Assembly (NCBI GenBank): GCA_918797485.1
Contig: CAKKNE010000001.1
Span: forward strand, 5,704,001 to 5,768,000
Source of the DNA: Pelagomonas calceolata
Lineage: Eukaryota; Sar; Pelagophyceae; Pelagomonadales; Pelagomonadaceae
DNA length: 64,000 nt
Direction of reading: 5' to 3'
This document shows positions 39,005 to 50,455 of the stretch, in pieces. The notes under the pieces were generated by a model. The model worked only from the letters and a program-made list of their open reading frames with translations. It did not search any database and had not been told where the DNA came from. A program made the translations under genes and the position numbers. Within the stretch, counting starts at the first letter, position 1. Every line of letters begins with the position of its first letter.

Positions 39005-39374
39005 GATGTCTCTCACTTGTCTGTGTGATGTCTTTTGTGGTGTATTTAATGCAGCGTAAATCACTGTATGGATGCAACTGCGTCGGATCCGTGCCGTTTG
39101 CAACAGCTGGCGTGCAGTGGCGTATTTATGTGGCTAAACACGTGCAATTGCGGAACGCCTCGCTCTCACTGCAGTTCAGCTCCAGCTGGCAGCGCGACTC
39201 TTGATCGCCTCAGCCCCAGGCGGATTCGTCGCCGATCCCTGCCATCGGGCGGGAGCGCTCTTTTTCATTTGCGTGCGGGTCGTCAGCCTCTGGACTCATT
39301 CCAAAAACCAAGCCATCATCGAGAAGCCCTAGACCAGAAGCAGTGCGACGACTGCACCCAGAACAAGCCACACA
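39005..39374. other. Divergent promoter region without the palindrome
   Basis: Shared by the FKBP and the gene at 39375. No motif copy and no gene was seen. Confidence 0.5.
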
Positions 39375-41363
39375 ATGGCAGGCATGCTAAGGGCCCGCCG
39401 CCTCGACGGCTACGACGACGACGCCACGGTCGACGGGGCAGCCCTGCTTCATGATGAGAGTGAGAAACCATTGCTGACGTCCATGATGCATCTGGGAAGA
39501 TGGCCGCTCGAGGTCGCGCCGACGGTCTGCGTCCAGCTCTTCGACAAACGGAGGATAAGGTGCTGGCGCGCGGATTCTGTGGAGGGCCTCGCGCCGCGGC
39601 CCGACGGTGAGATAGAAGCGGACGGCGTGATCACGGCCACAAAAATCGAGAAGTCTCGGGTGGACCGCGCCTACTCCGTCTCGGACGTGACATTAACGGT
39701 GGCTGGCGCGGCGCAGCCGTTGAAGCTCTGGCTGCCGCGGCGCGCGTGTTTAAGACGGCGCTGGGAGGCATTACTAAGGAACGACATCTTTTCGCGCTCC
39801 AAGAAGCGCCTGGCGACCGAAGCGCGCGTCGCTGCCGCCGCGGAAGCCTTCGCCACGGGCGGGCCGCCTCCCGGCCACACGCGCCACCGCGACGCGGAGA
39901 GCGGCCGCGAATATGATGTTGATGAAACGGGTGCGACGACCTGGGTCGCCGGTGAAGTGGCCGCGACGCAACCGCCGTCATCGAACGCGTTGGCCCTGGC
40001 CTGGCTCCTGCAACGAGCGTTGGGCGACGAGGTCGACGCCGTCTTTTCGGGTGAGGGCGACGCGCCGGTGCTGCGGGGCGCGCTGGCCGAGATGAAGCGG
40101 TGCCCCCTCGTCCCCGAGGAGGCCGTCGACGCGGGCCTGCAGGAAATCCCGAAGCTGCTGAAGAAGGCCGAGGCCGTGGCCGGGAGTTCCAATGAAGAGG
40201 ACGGCGCGCGGCACCACCTCGTGCAGTTCGTCGCGCGGCCCGTGTTTTATCTGGCGACGCGCGAGGCCGTGGGCGACGACGCGTCGTTGGAAGCGGCGCT
40301 GCGCAAGGCTTGTGGTTCGGCCGCGGACGCGTTATCGAAGGGGAAATTCACAGCTTTAGAAGTGCTGCGGTCCGGCTCGAACGTCGACGAGCTGCCCGAG
40401 GAACTAAGGCATGTGATCGCGGCGGCGCGGCCTTTGTTACTGCGGAGGGTGGGAAGGACCCTCACGCCGCGGACGGACGCCCTGCGCAATTCCCAGAAAG
40501 CGTACGACGCCGTGCCGCGGCACACGCTCGCGACGGCGTTGCGCGCGGGCGTCGTGCCCAACTCGTCGAGCTTCGTGGGCGGGCTGGCGGAGCTCATGGC
40601 GCGGCGGAAACTCACGCGGGGCGGCTCGGAGACGGTCGCGCAGGCTTTGGCGCGCGCGCGGCTCGGGCTGGATAGCTTGCCGGACGACCTCAGGGACACG
40701 CCCGAAAACGAGCTGGGCGACGACCACGCGGCGCAGGTCGAGTTGTACCGAAGACGCGCCGAGGCTTTGGTTGAGGCGTATGGGGACGACGCTTACGCGG
40801 ACTTTGTCTGCAACACGTACCCGGCGCTCTTCGAGCCGCTCGCGTCCATCATCACGGCGTCAGAAGTGAAAGCGGCGGATGCGCTGGACGAGCTTTTTGG
40901 AGCGTGGGGCGACGCGCTGGCCGCGGCCGAGGATCCGATGGTGACGGATAGCGATCGGGCCTTTGTGTGGGACGACTCGGTCGGTACAATACTGGATGCG
41001 CTCGTCGCGGTGGCGCACCGGGCGGCCGAGGCCGACGTGGACACGTGGCGCGCGCTCGGGAATTGGTTGGAGCGGTTCGTGGACCGGCTCCGGCTGGACC
41101 TGGCCGTGGACTTGGAGAACGTGGCCGAGGACACGGCCAAGCTCGCCGCCGCGCACGCGTCGTCGGCGGGGGACTTCGCCGCGCTGGCGGCCTGCGACTG
41201 TCCCGCGCTCGAGGCCGCGCTGCCGGGCTTCGTCGAGGCGCTGCGGCGCGAGTGGGCGGCGCGGGAGCCGTCGGCGGCGCCGCGCGTCGTGGCGGCGCCG
41301 GCGGAGGCGCCCGACAAGCCCTCGAATTTCTTTTCGGGGTTGTTCTCGCGGGGGAAGGGTTAG
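39375..41363 (+). CDS. Large alanine/acid-rich helical protein, function unknown
   Basis: 662 residues, single exon. The N-terminal ~130 residues look like a beta-rich PH-like domain (PTVCVQLFDKRRIRCWRADS, YSVSDVTLTVAGAAQPLKLW). A WW-like segment follows near residue 170 (RHRDAESGREYDVDETGATT then W), in which the first Trp is missing. The remaining ~450 residues are helical and rich in Ala, Asp, Glu and Leu; VPNSSSFVGGLAELMARRKL and LERFVDRLRLDLAVDLENVA may belong to a membrane-trafficking helical domain. The tail FFSGLFSRGKG is hydrophobic then basic. I recognise no family; a lipid- or membrane-associated role is speculative. Confidence 0.7.
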   Translation: MAGMLRARRLDGYDDDATVDGAALLHDESEKPLLTSMMHLGRWPLEVAPTVCVQLFDKRRIRCWRADSVEGLAPRPDGEIEADGVITATKIEKSRVDRAYSVSDVTLTVAGAAQPLKLWLPRRACLRRRWEALLRNDIFSRSKKRLATEARVAAAAEAFATGGPPPGHTRHRDAESGREYDVDETGATTWVAGEVAATQPPSSNALALAWLLQRALGDEVDAVFSGEGDAPVLRGALAEMKRCPLVPEEAVDAGLQEIPKLLKKAEAVAGSSNEEDGARHHLVQFVARPVFYLATREAVGDDASLEAALRKACGSAADALSKGKFTALEVLRSGSNVDELPEELRHVIAAARPLLLRRVGRTLTPRTDALRNSQKAYDAVPRHTLATALRAGVVPNSSSFVGGLAELMARRKLTRGGSETVAQALARARLGLDSLPDDLRDTPENELGDDHAAQVELYRRRAEALVEAYGDDAYADFVCNTYPALFEPLASIITASEVKAADALDELFGAWGDALAAAEDPMVTDSDRAFVWDDSVGTILDALVAVAHRAAEADVDTWRALGNWLERFVDRLRLDLAVDLENVAEDTAKLAAAHASSAGDFAALAACDCPALEAALPGFVEALRREWAAREPSAAPRVVAAPAEAPDKPSNFFSGLFSRGKG

Positions 41364-41696
41364 TATTCACTTCTTGTATTTATTCATTTTTGCTTTCCGC
41401 GGATTTTTGTAATCCTAGTATGTCGATAGGCTTAGCTGATTATTGACACAAATCAAAGTGCGGCACCGGGAACGATTCAAGCACCGCATATCTCGCGGTA
41501 CTCACCGAGCCGTCGTGTCTCGCAGTGGTCGAAGGCCAGTCCGAGCTGCAGCGCAGCCGAGCGTCGCCGCGCCGGGCCCCCGCTGCGCTCTTGGCAGCGT
41601 TTGACCCAGGAGGCTCGTACGCAGCGTTTTGACCGCGCCGCCGGCCGTCGAGCCGCAGGACTGCTCCCCGCAGCCACCGAGTGAACACAAGAAAAG
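41364..41696. other. Promoter region of the SNF2 gene
   Basis: 333 bp with no recognised motif. The first 90 bp are AT-rich (3' UTR of the preceding gene) and the rest is GC-rich. Confidence 0.45.
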
Positions 41697-44600
41697 ATGA
41701 GCGACTCCGACGACGACGTCGTCTTCATTCCGAACCCGACGGGCAAGGCGCAGCTCCCGCACGCGCGCTGCGCCTGCGAGACGCATATTTTTGTCGCGCC
41801 GCCGGGTGGACAGCTGAGACATCAGGGCACAGCGAAGAACAAGGAGAAGTGCGCCACCTGCTTCTGCTACGTCTGCGACAAGCCGGCGAAAGAGTGTACG
41901 AGCTGGGCCGTTCACTGCGACGCCACGGACAAGGGCCCAAACGCCGCCTACTGGAAGATCCGGCGCAACGAGGTGAAGCGGGGCGGCGCGCCGGCGCCGC
42001 CGAAACAACAAACGCTCGCGCCGCCGAGGCCGCCCTCGTCGTCGTCCTACCAGCCGGACTTCATCCCCGCGAAGCGCTACACGGGCATGCGGCCGGGCTA
42101 CCAGTTCAAGAACTCTTACCGGGGCATGGGCTACTACAAGTCCGCCAGCGCGCCCGCCGCGCGGCCCGCGGCGACGCCGTCGCTCTCTGCCGAGAGGAAG
42201 GCCATGCGCGACGGCCTCGCGGCCTTCGCCGCCGACAACAGCGCGAGGGAGCTCTACGCCGTGACCCGCGACGCGTCTTACCCGTCGAGCGCGATTGGCA
42301 ACGCCCGCTACCTGACCAACGGCGCCTCCGACAGCGCGCTCGACGAGCTGCTCTCCGAGGCCCGCAAGAACGCGACCCTCAAGGCCGCGCGCGTGTCACG
42401 CGCCGGCGGGACGCTCACCAGCCACGGTGTAATTGTGTGGAAGCCGGCATCGACGGCGTCGGGGCGCAGGGTCTACAAGCTCGGCAAGCCGTATAGCCAG
42501 TGGGCCATCCAGGACTTTACCCTGTATTCCGACAAGGGGCCGAAGCTGCCCGTGCCGCCGACGTCGACGGGGCGCCGGGGCAAGGCCTGGCCCACGAAGG
42601 CCCCGCCGGCCCACGTCACGTATCGCTCGACGTACTGCGAGTGCTGCGGCTTTAGTTACCAGGGCCCGCAGTGGGAATGGGACCGCACGAGCCACGCCAA
42701 GGTCTTCGCGTGCGACGTCTGCGGGAGCGCGATGCGCGGGCCCGTGGTCGAGAGCTACGCGGGCAAGGTCGTCGAGGGTCCTGCGGCGGGCAAGGCCGTC
42801 CTCGAGCGCGCGGCCCAAAGTTGCGAGCTGACGCGCTCCTCCCACAAGTCGGACGCCATGTATGTGGTCGCCGAGGCCGAGGGCGAGTACGAGGTCCAAG
42901 GTCTCGGCCGAGGCACGACGGCCGCGGTTCGCGAGAACCGCACCGCGAACTTCGACGCCGCGACGCTCGACCGCTTTAAGGCTAGGAGCGAGCGGATCAT
43001 CTACGAGCAGTGTCTCGGCGACGCAGTCGCCGAGAGCAATCGCGGCGTCACGCTCCAGCAGGCCGGCAACCACCACTCGCAGACGCCGTACTTCTCGAAA
43101 CCTCCTGAGGTCAACGGCGAAAAGGCAAAGATCGTAAAACTACTGGAACACGCGCGCTTCAAGCGGAGCGACGTGGGCATCTGCCTGCTCGAGACGGCGT
43201 TCGTGCCCTCTTCAGGTACTGAAAAGGCGAAAGTCCGAGTCAGCGCCAAGCTCGCCCTCACCTCTGTCATTTTCCGCCCCATGGAGCAGCGCAGTGGCGG
43301 AAGGTACAGAGGTGGCCACTACGAGGACGTGCACGGGCGGCAGAACCTCGCCCGGCATCTGCTGGATAGGTGCGGCTTGGAGAGTGACCCGTACGAGGAG
43401 GCGAATTCTAGACGTAGACGAAGCGCACCGCCGGACGCCGCTTTGACAGCGCGGCAGAAGGCCATCTCGAAGCGCCACTTGAAGGCACCGGGTGCTCGCA
43501 CCGGAAGTGCCATGCTCGCGTCGAGCGCCGGCGCTAATTCAGGTGGCTGGGCCGACACCGACACGTCGCTGCAGGCCATGCTCGAAGGCGTCTGGAACGA
43601 AGCTAGACGCTTAAACTCTGGAGGAAGAGCGTCTGGGTTGCAAGGCGCGATCACTCATTTAGAAAACGTGTGCCACGCCGAGGTCACGCAAAAAATACCC
43701 CAGCTCGAAGTCACGTTGAGGGATTACCAGCGCCAGAGCGTCCAGTTCTGCCTGGACCAGGAAGCGCTGGAAGGTGGCATCGAGTCGCATTTGTTCGCGG
43801 AAGTACCTGGGACGTACGGACCCCCTGATACATTAACAAGAAAGAAGTTGTGGTACTCTCCATTTTTACAGACCTTTTCCGAAAAAGCCCCGGACGGGCC
43901 GAAAGGTGGCATCCTCGCCGAGGAGATGGGTCTGGGCAAAACAATTATTTCTCTGGCTTTGGTGCTGCTGAATCCCGCATTGCCTACCTCAACGTGGGGC
44001 CCGCCGGCGGGCTCCCTGCCGGGCCAGGGCGCGATCAAGACGCGAGCGACCTTGGTCGTGTGCCCCGTGTCTCTCGTGAGCCAGTGGTGCTGACTCCGCG
44101 TCTGTTCCGAACTTTTCCGCATTTCAAGTCGCATCGACGGCGTCGACGTGATGCCGCACCGCCTCGACGCCCTCGACGCGGCCGCATGAGAGTCTGCGCG
44201 CCTCGTGAATGTACAGAGGCAGTTTCGCGACGGTGTCCGTTGCGCACAGGTACGACGAGGCCATGGACAAGACGCGACCGGGTACCTTAAAGGTCTACCA
44301 GTACTACGGCGGCAAGCGCACGACCGACCCGTCCATACTGAAGGATAATGATATTGTCATCACGACCTACCAAGTTTTAGTGAGTGACATGAACGCGCGG
44401 AGCGGCTTCGCGAAGGCGGAGATCGCGAGGAAGGGTCGCGCGAACTACGTGCCGCCTCTGGCCAAGCTAGGCTTCTGGCGCATTATACTAGACGAGTCGC
44501 ACGTCATCAAGGAGGAGAATACGGCCATGGCGAAGGCCGTGCGGATGCTGTCGGCGCACCGAAGGTGGTGCGTCTCGGGGACACCAGCACCATTGTCCTT

Positions 44601-47600
44601 GGAGAATCTCCAGTCGCAGTTCAAGTTCCTCGGGTGTGATTCTGTTGCCAGCGATATGTCTCGGTTCAAACATTTTTTGAGTCAGAGAGCTCAAAGTTTC
44701 GCGTTTCTTCGTCGAGTTCAAATCAGACATAGTAAGGAGCAGCGACTCATTAGAGCGGACCTCGAGGGCGGCACGCCGTCGTCCAAGCAGGACGATATCG
44801 ACGCGTGGACGCCAGCAATGCCAGATCCTATAGAAACTACTGATGGTTCGTCGTTGGAAGGGGCCCACGTGTTGGTGGGCCACGTCGATGGCGACGTCTG
44901 CCAGGACCCCCAGGCGGCGCCGACGTCGTTTAGACGGTTACGACTAGCGAAAGATCATGATAGGAAGGCGGGCGTCGTTTATGTGAAGGAAGCGCAACGC
45001 TTCGGGACGTCGCGGGAGGTGCCGGCGTCGGCCATGCACGTCGAGCCCGACGCGTCGTATGATGATTTGGGGGAGCGGCCTGCTGTCGGTGATTCGGTCC
45101 TGCGGTTCGTCGAAGGTGCTGAAAGGTACGAGCTATGCAGGGTGACCGCGGTGCACCCGGACCAGAAGGACCCGCTGGGGGTCGAAGATCCTAGCGACGT
45201 CACCATGAAGTTGGTCGACAGCGGCTACCGCTCGGGACAAACCCGCAAAGCTCGGTTCAAGGACTTGTCACCAAGACCTTCATTCGCGCGGTTATCCGAG
45301 AAATCTCAAGCAGTAGTAGGTGCGAGATGCCTCGCACGGTATCATAGGGACTGCGGCGCCTTCCGGAGCGGTGTTGTGAGAGAGATCGACGGCGATTCTA
45401 TCAGAGTGGCCTTCGACGGCGCGACTACTCTCAGATCCGTACCGGCCGATTTAGTGGAGGCACCTGTCAGGACGGGCTGTCTATGGACCGAGGGCGATCG
45501 AGTCTTAGCCCTGGTTCCCATCAACGACGACGAAGAAGAAGGCAGTGAAGACGCCCCGTGGTTTGTGGTCTGGGATGCGTTGGATCGGCAGGACTGGCGT
45601 AGAAAACGCATTGCGAAGGATTCGAAGCATTTCCATGCCTACGCGCGGCCTGTCACCGATGGTTCATACTCAAGAGATACGCATCCTACGTATGGTAATA
45701 GTATGTACGGTACGAAGTGGGTAGGTACGGAGGACGACGTGAGAAAATATCTCTCGGAAAATGATCCCAAGTTACTCAAACGTAATTCGTTGCTGAGGTG
45801 GGTGCCCGGCAAGGTCACGTCCTTCTCACCGGCGTACAAGACGTGGTCCGTGGAGTTGTTGGGTAGGGATTGTACCTGTAGAGGTGTTTCTGCCGATAGG
45901 ATTGTAGCTTTATCATCGGACAAGTCGCCGACGTTCTTCGCGTCGACTGGGTCGAGATTGTTGGAACTGCCGCCGAAGACCGAGAGACGTCTAGAGGTCG
46001 TCCCGAATGAGGAGGAAAAAGCGGCCTATACACGTCTAGAAGCCATCGCGCGACGACGCGCGGCGGAACTACTAAGAGGCCCGAAGCCCACGTCGAAGAT
46101 GCTCTCCCTACACGCTTTGATGTTACCACTGAGACAAGCTTGTTCCGGCGGCGCGATCCAGACCGACATCGCGCAAGCGGGCAAGGAAGAAGAGTCGGAG
46201 GACGTCAAACCGTCGGTAGATACGCGCTTAGGGGCTTCATTACTGACCTCGAAACTAACAGCTCTGGTCGAGGAGCTCAAGAAGATCTCGCAGAAGGATG
46301 AGGAAGAGGAAGCTATCGTACCTACTAAAGTACTGGTCTTCTCGCAGTTCGCCGATACTTTAGCGTGGCTACGAGCCGAGTTGCCGAAGCACGGCATGGC
46401 CTCGCGGACCATTACTGGGGATATGTCTCAGACGGCAAGGGCGAGAGCTCTGCGCGACTTCCGGAACGATCCTCCGACAACCATCTTCTTACTGTCGTTA
46501 CGAGCTGGTGCTGTTGGATTGAACTTAACGACAGCTTCCGAGGTCTTCGTGCTGGAACCTTGTCTCAACCCGGCGCTGCACGTGCAAGCGATCGGCCGCG
46601 TGCATCGCATGGGGCAGACGCGCCCCGTGCGCGTCACGAACTTCATCCTCAAGGACTCCATCGAAGCTCGCGTGATGACCATGCTCTACTCGTCGGGTGG
46701 TGCGCCGAAGCCCGGTGCCGATCAAGCCACTGCGATCGATATTGATGACGACGGTCCTGCGGTCGTGGCCGGCACCATCCAACGGGACACGCCTCGACTA
46801 TCTTTATCCGATTTCAATACCTTATTTGATTTGTCCGATGCCAAGACGACGGCGGATTTAATACAGGACGTCACGACAACTCGAGCAGCCCATGTCAAGG
46901 TCAAGACCGCGGAGGATTTGAAAAGGGGCGGGCCACCTGTATTAAGGCCACCGGCGGCGCCCAAATTACCTCCGGCCTCGAGGAAGAAGAAGGCTCCAGC
47001 CAAAGCTACTGACGAGGACGAGTGGGATGAGGAGGACGCCGTTGATGTCGACGCGCCGCCCCCGAAGCGCCGGGCGGGCCTGCGGGCGTCGGCGCGGACG
47101 CGCAAGGCCGTCGTCGACCTCCCGTCCGATCCTGAAGACGATCCGGACGAGTCTGACTCTGACTCGGACCCTTCCGAGGTTGCGAAGTTAAGGGCGGAGG
47201 TCGCGCGGCTCGAGGCCATAAACAAGAAGCTGAACGCCAAGGCGCCGGCGCCGATGGATGTGGGCCAGGCGGCCCCGGCGCCCGGCCAGGCGATGGATTT
47301 CTCGTTCCTCAATCTCCCCGCGGCCCCAGCGCCCGCGCCCGCGCCCGCCGCGCCGATGATCGTACGCATCAAGCGACCGCCGCCGCGCAAGCCGGCCGCC
47401 AAGCCGGCCGCGGCGCCGGCGACGCGCAAGCCGGCCAAGCCCGCCGCGGCGCCGGCGACGCAGAAGAAGCGCAAGGGCCGCGCGGCGTCGCCCGCCAACG
47501 GCACGCCGGCCGCGCCGCCGGCGAAGCGGGCGCACGTCGCCGCGACCGAGGAGAAGGCGGCGTTCGGGGCCTTGGTCGGTCGCAAGGTGAACAAGAAGTT

Positions 47601-47733
47601 TCCCGGTTCTGGGTACTACGACGGCGTCGTCGACAGCATAGATGCGTCGAAGCCCGCGACGTACGTCATCGTCTGGGAGGACGGCATGACGACGAAGATG
47701 AAGGACACGGCCGTCCAGAAGATCCTCAAATAA
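41697..47733 (+). CDS. SNF2-family ATPase/helicase (RAD5/HLTF-like) with Tudor-like inserts and no RING
   Basis: Exons 41697-44086 and 44250-47733 give 1957 residues. The N-terminus has a Cys-rich CYVCD module (CATCFCYVCDKPAKECTSW). Lobe 1 starts near residue 690 (LEVTLRDYQRQSVQFCLDQE); Walker A GILAEEMGLGKT is at about 738-749 and the DESH box at about 878-881. Lobe 2 has VLVFSQFADTLAWL, SLRAGAVGLNLTTASEVF and QAIGRVHRMGQTRPV. Between the lobes lie about 600 residues with several Tudor/PWWP-like beta segments (YELCRVTAVHPDQ, ARCLARYHRDCGAF, YKTWSVELLGRD) where HLTF/RAD5 carry a RING. The C-terminus is Pro/Ala/Lys-rich and ends in another Tudor-like unit (YYDGVVDSIDAS). It is probably a nuclear chromatin remodeller or DNA translocase. 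Confidence 0.9.
44087..44249 (+). other. Intron of the SNF2 gene with shared core
   Basis: GTGCTGAC to GCGCACAG, 163 nt, phase 2. Splicing gives VSLVSQW-YDEAMDKT. It holds GCATTTCAAGTCG (44119-44131) and GCATCGACGGCGTCGACG, related to the introner core, but lacks introner termini. The first of these recurs at 49065. Confidence 0.8.
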
Positions 47734-48041
47734 GCGCGTGGGAATCGCACATAAGCAAGTTCGTGTATTTAGTTCTCTCGTCTATCGCGGAACAACCTCG
47801 CCAGTAGATTGCCAGTGGGCATCTCCAGTGATCTTCTCCAGCGGGCGCGACGCGCGAGAAGGCCACTCGCGAGTTGGTGTTTGCTCCGAGATGCCTCGAT
47901 CCGTTCGGAAGGCTCTTGAGGCATGGCTGTACGAGTCATGCAAGACGGAGGGCTCCGGAGACCCGCGCGCCCAGCAAGTTTCCTGATCAGCTGAGATCGC
48001 AGCACAGAAGGAGTTGAGTTGAGGCGCAAAGACGCTGCCCG
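47734..48041. other. Promoter region of the 2OG oxygenase gene
   Basis: About 308 bp with no recognised motif. Confidence 0.4.
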
Positions 48042-49022
48042 ATGTTCACGATGTTCACGATAAGGCCAGTCGCTGCAGCCCGTGTGGCGCGACAGTGCAG
48101 CCTTATGCGCCGCACCTTGACGAGAGCGCCGATGAGTATGATGGAGTACGATGGGCAGCGCCAGGTGCGGCGAGGCGGCACCCTCACGGCCGCCCAGGTG
48201 CACGACTTCGTGCCGATGGGCTGGCCGTCGGGCGTTCACGACTTCTCGTCGGTACGAGCGACGTGCTCGTCGGACGCGGCTGTCACGACGGGCTCGGCGG
48301 GCTGGCCGCCGGGGCTTTTTGTGTTCGAGAACTTTGGCGCGCCGACGCCAGAGACGGCGAAAGGAGTCGTGAACGGCGCGCGCGCGCTCATCGACGCGGT
48401 CAACGCGGCGGCGAGTGGCGGTGGTGAGGGGCGCGTCGCGGACATTCCGCAGCCGCTCGAGGGCCGCATCTCGCGGGCGCACAACTTGCAACGAGAACGG
48501 ATGTTCGTGCCGCTTAAGGTCACGGACCCAGTCAACAGTTCAGAAAGACGCTGCGAGCACTTTGCGGAATACGGCTCGGCGGCCCACGCGCTGAGCTACT
48601 TCCGGGGCAACGAAAATATTCCCGCTGTGTGTGAGCCGATACTATCAGCCCTACTCAAGGAGGAGGCCGTGACGTCGCTCGGCGAGAATTTGCATTGGAA
48701 ATTGACGCTAAACGACTACAAGGCCTCCACGGAAGACGCCCTGGCGGAGGCGGGCGGCGCGCTCTTTCCGTGGCATACCGATTTAGCGGCGAACGGCGAG
48801 ATCACGGCCATCTCGACGCTTCTGGCGCCGGCGATCATGGAGTTCGCGCCCCACGCGGACGCTCCTGGCGCCCCAACGCGTATCGTCGCGAAGCCTGGAA
48901 CTCTGGTGTTGTTGTCGGGAGACGCGCGGTGGAAGTGGGTCCACCGCGCGATGCCCCACCCCGACGCCGCGGGCAAGGCGCGGATCTCTCTCGTATTGGG
49001 GTGCGCGGCGTCGGCGTTCTGA
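48042..49022 (+). CDS. AlkB-like 2-oxoglutarate/Fe(II) oxygenase
   Basis: 326 residues. The basic leader (RPVAAARVARQCSLMRRTLT) suggests mitochondrial or plastid import. The catalytic core has FPWHTDLAANGEITAISTLL, giving H245 and D247. KPGTLVLLSGDARWKWVHRA follows with the distal His near 302, and ARISLVLG supplies the 2-oxoglutarate-binding Arg. The layout (HxD, GDxRwxWxH, R near the C-terminus) is that of AlkB homologues, which demethylate nucleic acids or proteins. The middle part (ARALIDAVNAAASGG to ERMFVPLKVTDP) is not conserved as far as I can judge. Substrate unknown. Confidence 0.75.
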   Translation: MFTMFTIRPVAAARVARQCSLMRRTLTRAPMSMMEYDGQRQVRRGGTLTAAQVHDFVPMGWPSGVHDFSSVRATCSSDAAVTTGSAGWPPGLFVFENFGAPTPETAKGVVNGARALIDAVNAAASGGGEGRVADIPQPLEGRISRAHNLQRERMFVPLKVTDPVNSSERRCEHFAEYGSAAHALSYFRGNENIPAVCEPILSALLKEEAVTSLGENLHWKLTLNDYKASTEDALAEAGGALFPWHTDLAANGEITAISTLLAPAIMEFAPHADAPGAPTRIVAKPGTLVLLSGDARWKWVHRAMPHPDAAGKARISLVLGCAASAF

Positions 49023-49449
49023 CTCTGTGCGGTCTTTCCCTAGTTTCCCCTTATCTGGATGTGCGCATTTCAAGTCGTATCGCCTCGCGCATAGCCTTCT
49101 TTAATATTTCCTTTCATTAGATCTAGGCCGCCCAGCCGCCGCGACGCGGGGTCTGCGTAATTTACCAAGCGGAACATCACTTTAAGTGAAACTAGGTGTG
49201 TTTGCTGGCTAATGATGGTTCCGTGTATGCGTGCATGCCTGCGCGACGCGCGCACCCCGCAACATCGCAGCGCCAAGCTCTCCGGCGGCATTCAGCCACG
49301 GCGCGCACACTCTAGACGAGGAGGGCTGCACTGATCGCACGCACGCGTGGACGACATCCCTCGGCGCGCGGAGCGGCTGCCGCCCGGACGCCAGCGGCAA
49401 GCCACAGCTCACGAGCTTGGGGCAGCGCCCATCACGCCATCGACGCGAC
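49023..49449. other. Intergenic region, possible 5'-UTR intron
   Basis: Contains GCATTTCAAGTCG (49065-49077), also present in the SNF2 intron, and CACGCCATCGACGCGAC (49433-49449) directly before the ATG of the next gene. These two intron-core motifs suggest that an intron or its remnant lies in the 5' UTR. Confidence 0.4.
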
Positions 49450-50202
49450 ATGGGCAAGATCAAGCGCGCCAAGACGCCCGACGGCCCGCGCGAGCAGAGC
49501 CCCGTCGCCAAGGCTGCTGCTGTGTCCGCGCTGCGAGAAACACTAAGAATATCGGAGGCGGCCAACGCGAGTGAAAGGAGAGAAAGCGCGAGACGGTTAT
49601 CCCAGCAAGCGCACCGCTTTGCTACTTCCGAGGACGGTCTGGGCATTGAGAGGGTACAAATCGAGGCCGACGTGAGGGTCCGACGAGTGCTCAACGCCCT
49701 TCGTGATAAAGACGACCAACTCGCGACGGCGCACCGAAGAATAGAAGACCTCGAGAACCAGCTCGATTTGTCCAGAGAGGAGTGCGCCAAGTTGAAAGAG
49801 CGGTGCCTCGGGCTGGAGGACTCTCTACAAGCGAAGAAGCAGGAACTAAGTCATTCGGAGGCCGTTTCCACCCAACGGAAAATGGAGGGCGCGCGCATCA
49901 AGGGGTTGCTGGCGGACTGTAGGTTTGACCTGGACCTGTTGGGTAGCAAATATGAAAGATTATTGGACGAGCGCGCGACCATTGGATTATCTCGCGAATT
50001 AGTCGACGCCGCGCGCCGGGACATGGGCGGCTCGTTCCAGGACGACGGGTCCGCCGCCTCGTCCGCCAAGTCCTTCGACGTCGTCTCTCGGCTGCAGGCC
50101 GGCGTGAAGGCGTCGAAGGCCGCGGACGCGGATTCGCAGAACGAGATCCTCGTCGAGGAGCCGCCCAAATTTGCGGCGAACGAGTCGGACTCGGACGACT
50201 AA
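49450..50202 (+). CDS. Coiled-coil protein, function unknown
   Basis: 250 residues from the ATG at 49450; the frame is open back to 49231 but lacks another ATG. The basic start (MGKIKRAKTPDGPRE) is followed by a long heptad region from about residue 25 to 180 (DDQLATAHRRIEDLENQLDL, SREECAKLKERCLGLEDSLQ). A Ser/Asp-rich tail ends ANESDSDD. It has no catalytic domain. It could be a basal-body or cytoskeletal component, but nothing in the sequence proves that. Upstream DNA carries intron-core motifs. Confidence 0.7.
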   Translation: MGKIKRAKTPDGPREQSPVAKAAAVSALRETLRISEAANASERRESARRLSQQAHRFATSEDGLGIERVQIEADVRVRRVLNALRDKDDQLATAHRRIEDLENQLDLSREECAKLKERCLGLEDSLQAKKQELSHSEAVSTQRKMEGARIKGLLADCRFDLDLLGSKYERLLDERATIGLSRELVDAARRDMGGSFQDDGSAASSAKSFDVVSRLQAGVKASKAADADSQNEILVEEPPKFAANESDSDD

Positions 50203-50282
50203 GTTTTTTCTGTAGTTTGCCTGTTATTGATCTGTTACGGTGCCAGGACTGGTCGGCGGAGCACGGAGTGCGTTTCCCTGCC

Positions 50283-50307
50283 GCTAGTGTCTTTACAGGC
50301 CGCTAGC
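50283..50307 (+). promoter_or_regulatory. Palindromic promoter motif, copy 6
   Basis: GCTAGTGTCTTTAC (one extra T), spacer AGGC, CGCTAGC. It is 148 bp upstream of the phosphomevalonate kinase start, in a one-way promoter. Confidence 0.6.
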
Positions 50308-50455
50308 TCGACCGGCGCGCGTTTTACACGACGCTGTGGTGCGCTAGACCACAGTTACAACCTTCTAGAGGCAGTCAGCATCGGTGCGCAGCCACCTTTC
50401 CACGCCGACGACGCGTGCGCCAATTTCAAGGCCTACACAAGCATTGTAAGGCAGG

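Noticed and set aside
46722-47594. Minus-strand frame of 290 codons opposite the SNF2 C-terminus
   Set aside because: Mirror of Pro/Ala/Lys low-complexity coding sequence; no protein-like features.
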